Of a DNA stretch of 6,533 nt, positions 5,974 through 6,533 are shown in pieces (the stretch's first letter is position 1; each line of letters starts with the position of its first letter). The position numbers and the translations under genes are program-made. The DNA is from JBBIQZ01 sp037442065 (GTDB lineage: Bacteria > Patescibacteriota > CPR2_A > CG2-30-33-46): NCBI GenBank assembly GCA_037442065.1, contig JBBIQZ010000038.1, positions 1 through 6,533 on the forward strand. Reading direction: 5' to 3'. Under the pieces are notes generated by a model. It was not told the origin of the DNA. It was given only the letters and a program-made list of their open reading frames with translations, and ran no database searches.

Positions 5974-6002
5974 ATTATATCAACAATAGCATAAATTGTC
6001 GA
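5974..6002 (-). promoter_or_regulatory. Candidate transposase promoter whose -35 lies in the palindrome
   Basis: On the minus strand TCGACA (5997-6002, 5/6 to TTGACA) is followed after exactly 17 bp by a perfect TATAAT (5974-5979). The -10 ends 6 bp before the ATG (5965-5967), so transcription should start at or next to the start codon, giving a leaderless message. The -35 is part of the outer end of the palindrome at 5996-6045. Confidence 0.55.
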
Positions 6003-6045
6003 GGGTCTGTCCTTCGACGGCCGTCGAAGGACAGACCCTCGACAA
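5996..6045. repeat. Perfect 50-bp palindrome: two head-to-head repeat arms
   Basis: Two 25-bp arms, 5996-6020 and 6021-6045, are exact reverse complements with no spacer. Each arm is a copy of the hairpin unit (TTGTCGAGGGTCTG...) and can fold alone, or the pair can form one long cruciform. It lies between the stop codon of the glycosyltransferase gene (6064) and the transposase start (5967). No T-run follows it on the minus strand (AATTTATG follows), so it is not a standard intrinsic terminator, though it could still impede RNA polymerase or protect the upstream mRNA end. Confidence 0.95.
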
Positions 6046-6063
6046 ACCAAAGACCATTGTTTT

Positions 6064-6533
6064 TTAATTCTTTATTTTATAAATGGTGGTCCATTGGTCT
6101 TCGTAGGATTTTTCAAGGCTTTGGTCTTTTGATACCATCTCTATAAAGCGAGGATTTTTTTGTTTGTTAACAAAGATAGTGGTGGAATTAAAATTATTTT
6201 TAATTGTTTTTGAAGGTGACGGGTCTTCTCCATCAGCAATTTTTCGATATTTTGCGTAAAGATTTTTATCATATTCATACATAAAAGTCGGATCCATGCC
6301 AACGATATAGTAGTTATGGGTGTTCCAGAAAAATAGTTCCGGGAAATCGTCCCAAGAAACATTATAAACAATGGATTTTTTGGGAGTATTATTAATGAGC
6401 CATTCCGCTGCCGATCTGTAGCGATCATAAGGCGGAGTGTTTTTTAATGTCAGATAATTTCCGGCGAGACTATTTATAAAAAATAAAGAAGTTAGTAATA
6501 GAACTGCTGAAATTGGCAAAACTTTTGCCAATT
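6064..6533 (-). CDS. C-terminal part of a multi-pass membrane glycosyltransferase (GT-C/GT39-like), partial
   Basis: About 155 codons of the 3' end are present; the gene continues past the window edge. The first in-frame start-like codon is a TTG at the very edge and is probably an internal Leu. The fragment opens with a hydrophobic segment (residues 4-22 counted from that codon), probably the last membrane helix, followed by an outward soluble tail. The tail has YDRYRSAAEWLINNTP (35-50), VSWDDFPELFFWNTHNYY (58-75), VGMDPTFMYEYD (77-88) and LYAKYRKIADGE (91-102). This Trp-Asp-x-Phe-Pro and Gly-x-Asp-Pro-x-Phe-Met-Tyr pattern is typical of the C-terminal region of large membrane glycosyltransferase-like proteins of Patescibacteria. 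Such proteins transfer sugars from lipid-linked donors. The catalytic N-terminal part is not in the window, so the assignment is by C-terminal resemblance only. The stop is TAA, followed within 20 bp by the palindrome. Confidence 0.7.
   Translation of the reverse strand, partial: LAKVLPISAVLLLTSLFFINSLAGNYLTLKNTPPYDRYRSAAEWLINNTPKKSIVYNVSWDDFPELFFWNTHNYYIVGMDPTFMYEYDKNLYAKYRKIADGEDPSPSKTIKNNFNSTTIFVNKQKNPRFIEMVSKDQSLEKSYEDQWTTIYKIKN
6511..6533. repeat. Perfect 11-bp inverted repeat at the window edge
   Basis: AATTGGCAAAA (6511-6521), one C, then TTTTGCCAATT (6523-6533) form a perfect inverted repeat inside the glycosyltransferase reading frame. It ends exactly at the last base of the window. 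It may be a chance coding palindrome or reflect a sequence or assembly edge. Confidence 0.6.

Larger units (their letters stand above)
5210..6045 (-). mobile_element. RAYT-type transposase unit with flanking and internal hairpin repeats
   Basis: A Y1/HUH transposase gene (5257-5967) is preceded by a perfect head-to-head pair of repeat arms (5996-6045) and followed by a single copy (5210-5245). A fourth copy lies inside the gene. A lone Y1 transposase next to short hairpin repeats is the known layout of REP-associated tyrosine transposases, which are usually domesticated single-copy genes that act on REP/BIME repeats elsewhere in the genome. The limits given are those of the repeats. No target-site duplication around the whole unit was recognised, so movement as a unit is not shown. 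Confidence 0.7.

Noticed and set aside
5210..6045. Regularly repeated hairpins as a CRISPR array
   Set aside because: Copies are irregularly spaced, occur in both orientations, and one lies inside a gene; there are no uniform spacers and no cas genes.
5996..6045. Palindrome as a Rho-independent terminator
   Set aside because: No T-run follows on the minus strand, and the sequence is a member of a dispersed repeat family. A weak effect on transcription cannot be excluded.
6141..6428. 95-aa open frame overlapping the glycosyltransferase fragment, and the plus-strand open frames throughout
   Set aside because: They lie in alternative frames of well-supported minus-strand genes, have no recognisable motifs and no initiation signals.

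Overview
The window is AT-rich and compact, and every supported gene lies on the minus strand. Gaps between genes are short. TGA and TAA both serve as stops, so code 25 is not needed. Short enzymes, an N-terminally membrane-anchored solute-binding protein, a PsbP-like protein on an Asn/Gln-rich stalk, a membrane glycosyltransferase and a REP-type Y1 transposase together suggest an uncultured Candidate Phyla Radiation (Patescibacteria, probably Parcubacteria-like) genome. That placement is inferred from protein character; no marker gene is present.

Read in the direction of transcription (high to low coordinates), the window opens with the C-terminal part of a membrane glycosyltransferase (6064-6533, cut by the window edge). 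A transposase unit follows (5210-6045): a perfect 50-bp palindrome, a 236-aa Y1/HUH transposase of the RAYT type, and a single repeat copy after the gene. Next is a two-gene operon with a 4-bp ATGA overlap: a membrane-anchored PsbP-like protein (4404-5120) and a secreted three-part protein made of an M23 peptidase, an FnIII-like module and a TolB-type propeller (2671-4407). A 97-bp gap holding two different hairpin repeats leads to acylphosphatase (2298-2573), then a GalU-type UTP-glucose-1-phosphate uridylyltransferase (1374-2255), and finally an ABC-type solute-binding protein (21-1337).

Most of the genes concern the cell envelope: sugar-nucleotide supply (GalU), membrane-linked glycosyl transfer, a secreted peptidase and solute capture. 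The feature most worth attention is the repeat family. A ~25-nt hairpin unit with loop TCTGT occurs five times: once after the transposase gene, once in frame inside it, twice as the palindrome before it, and once 2.5 kb away next to acylphosphatase. The unit has no stop codon in any of six frames. At the palindrome its edge supplies a well-spaced -35 hexamer for what looks like a leaderless transposase promoter. No CRISPR array, tRNA or rRNA gene was seen, and no stretch over 300 bases lacks a gene.
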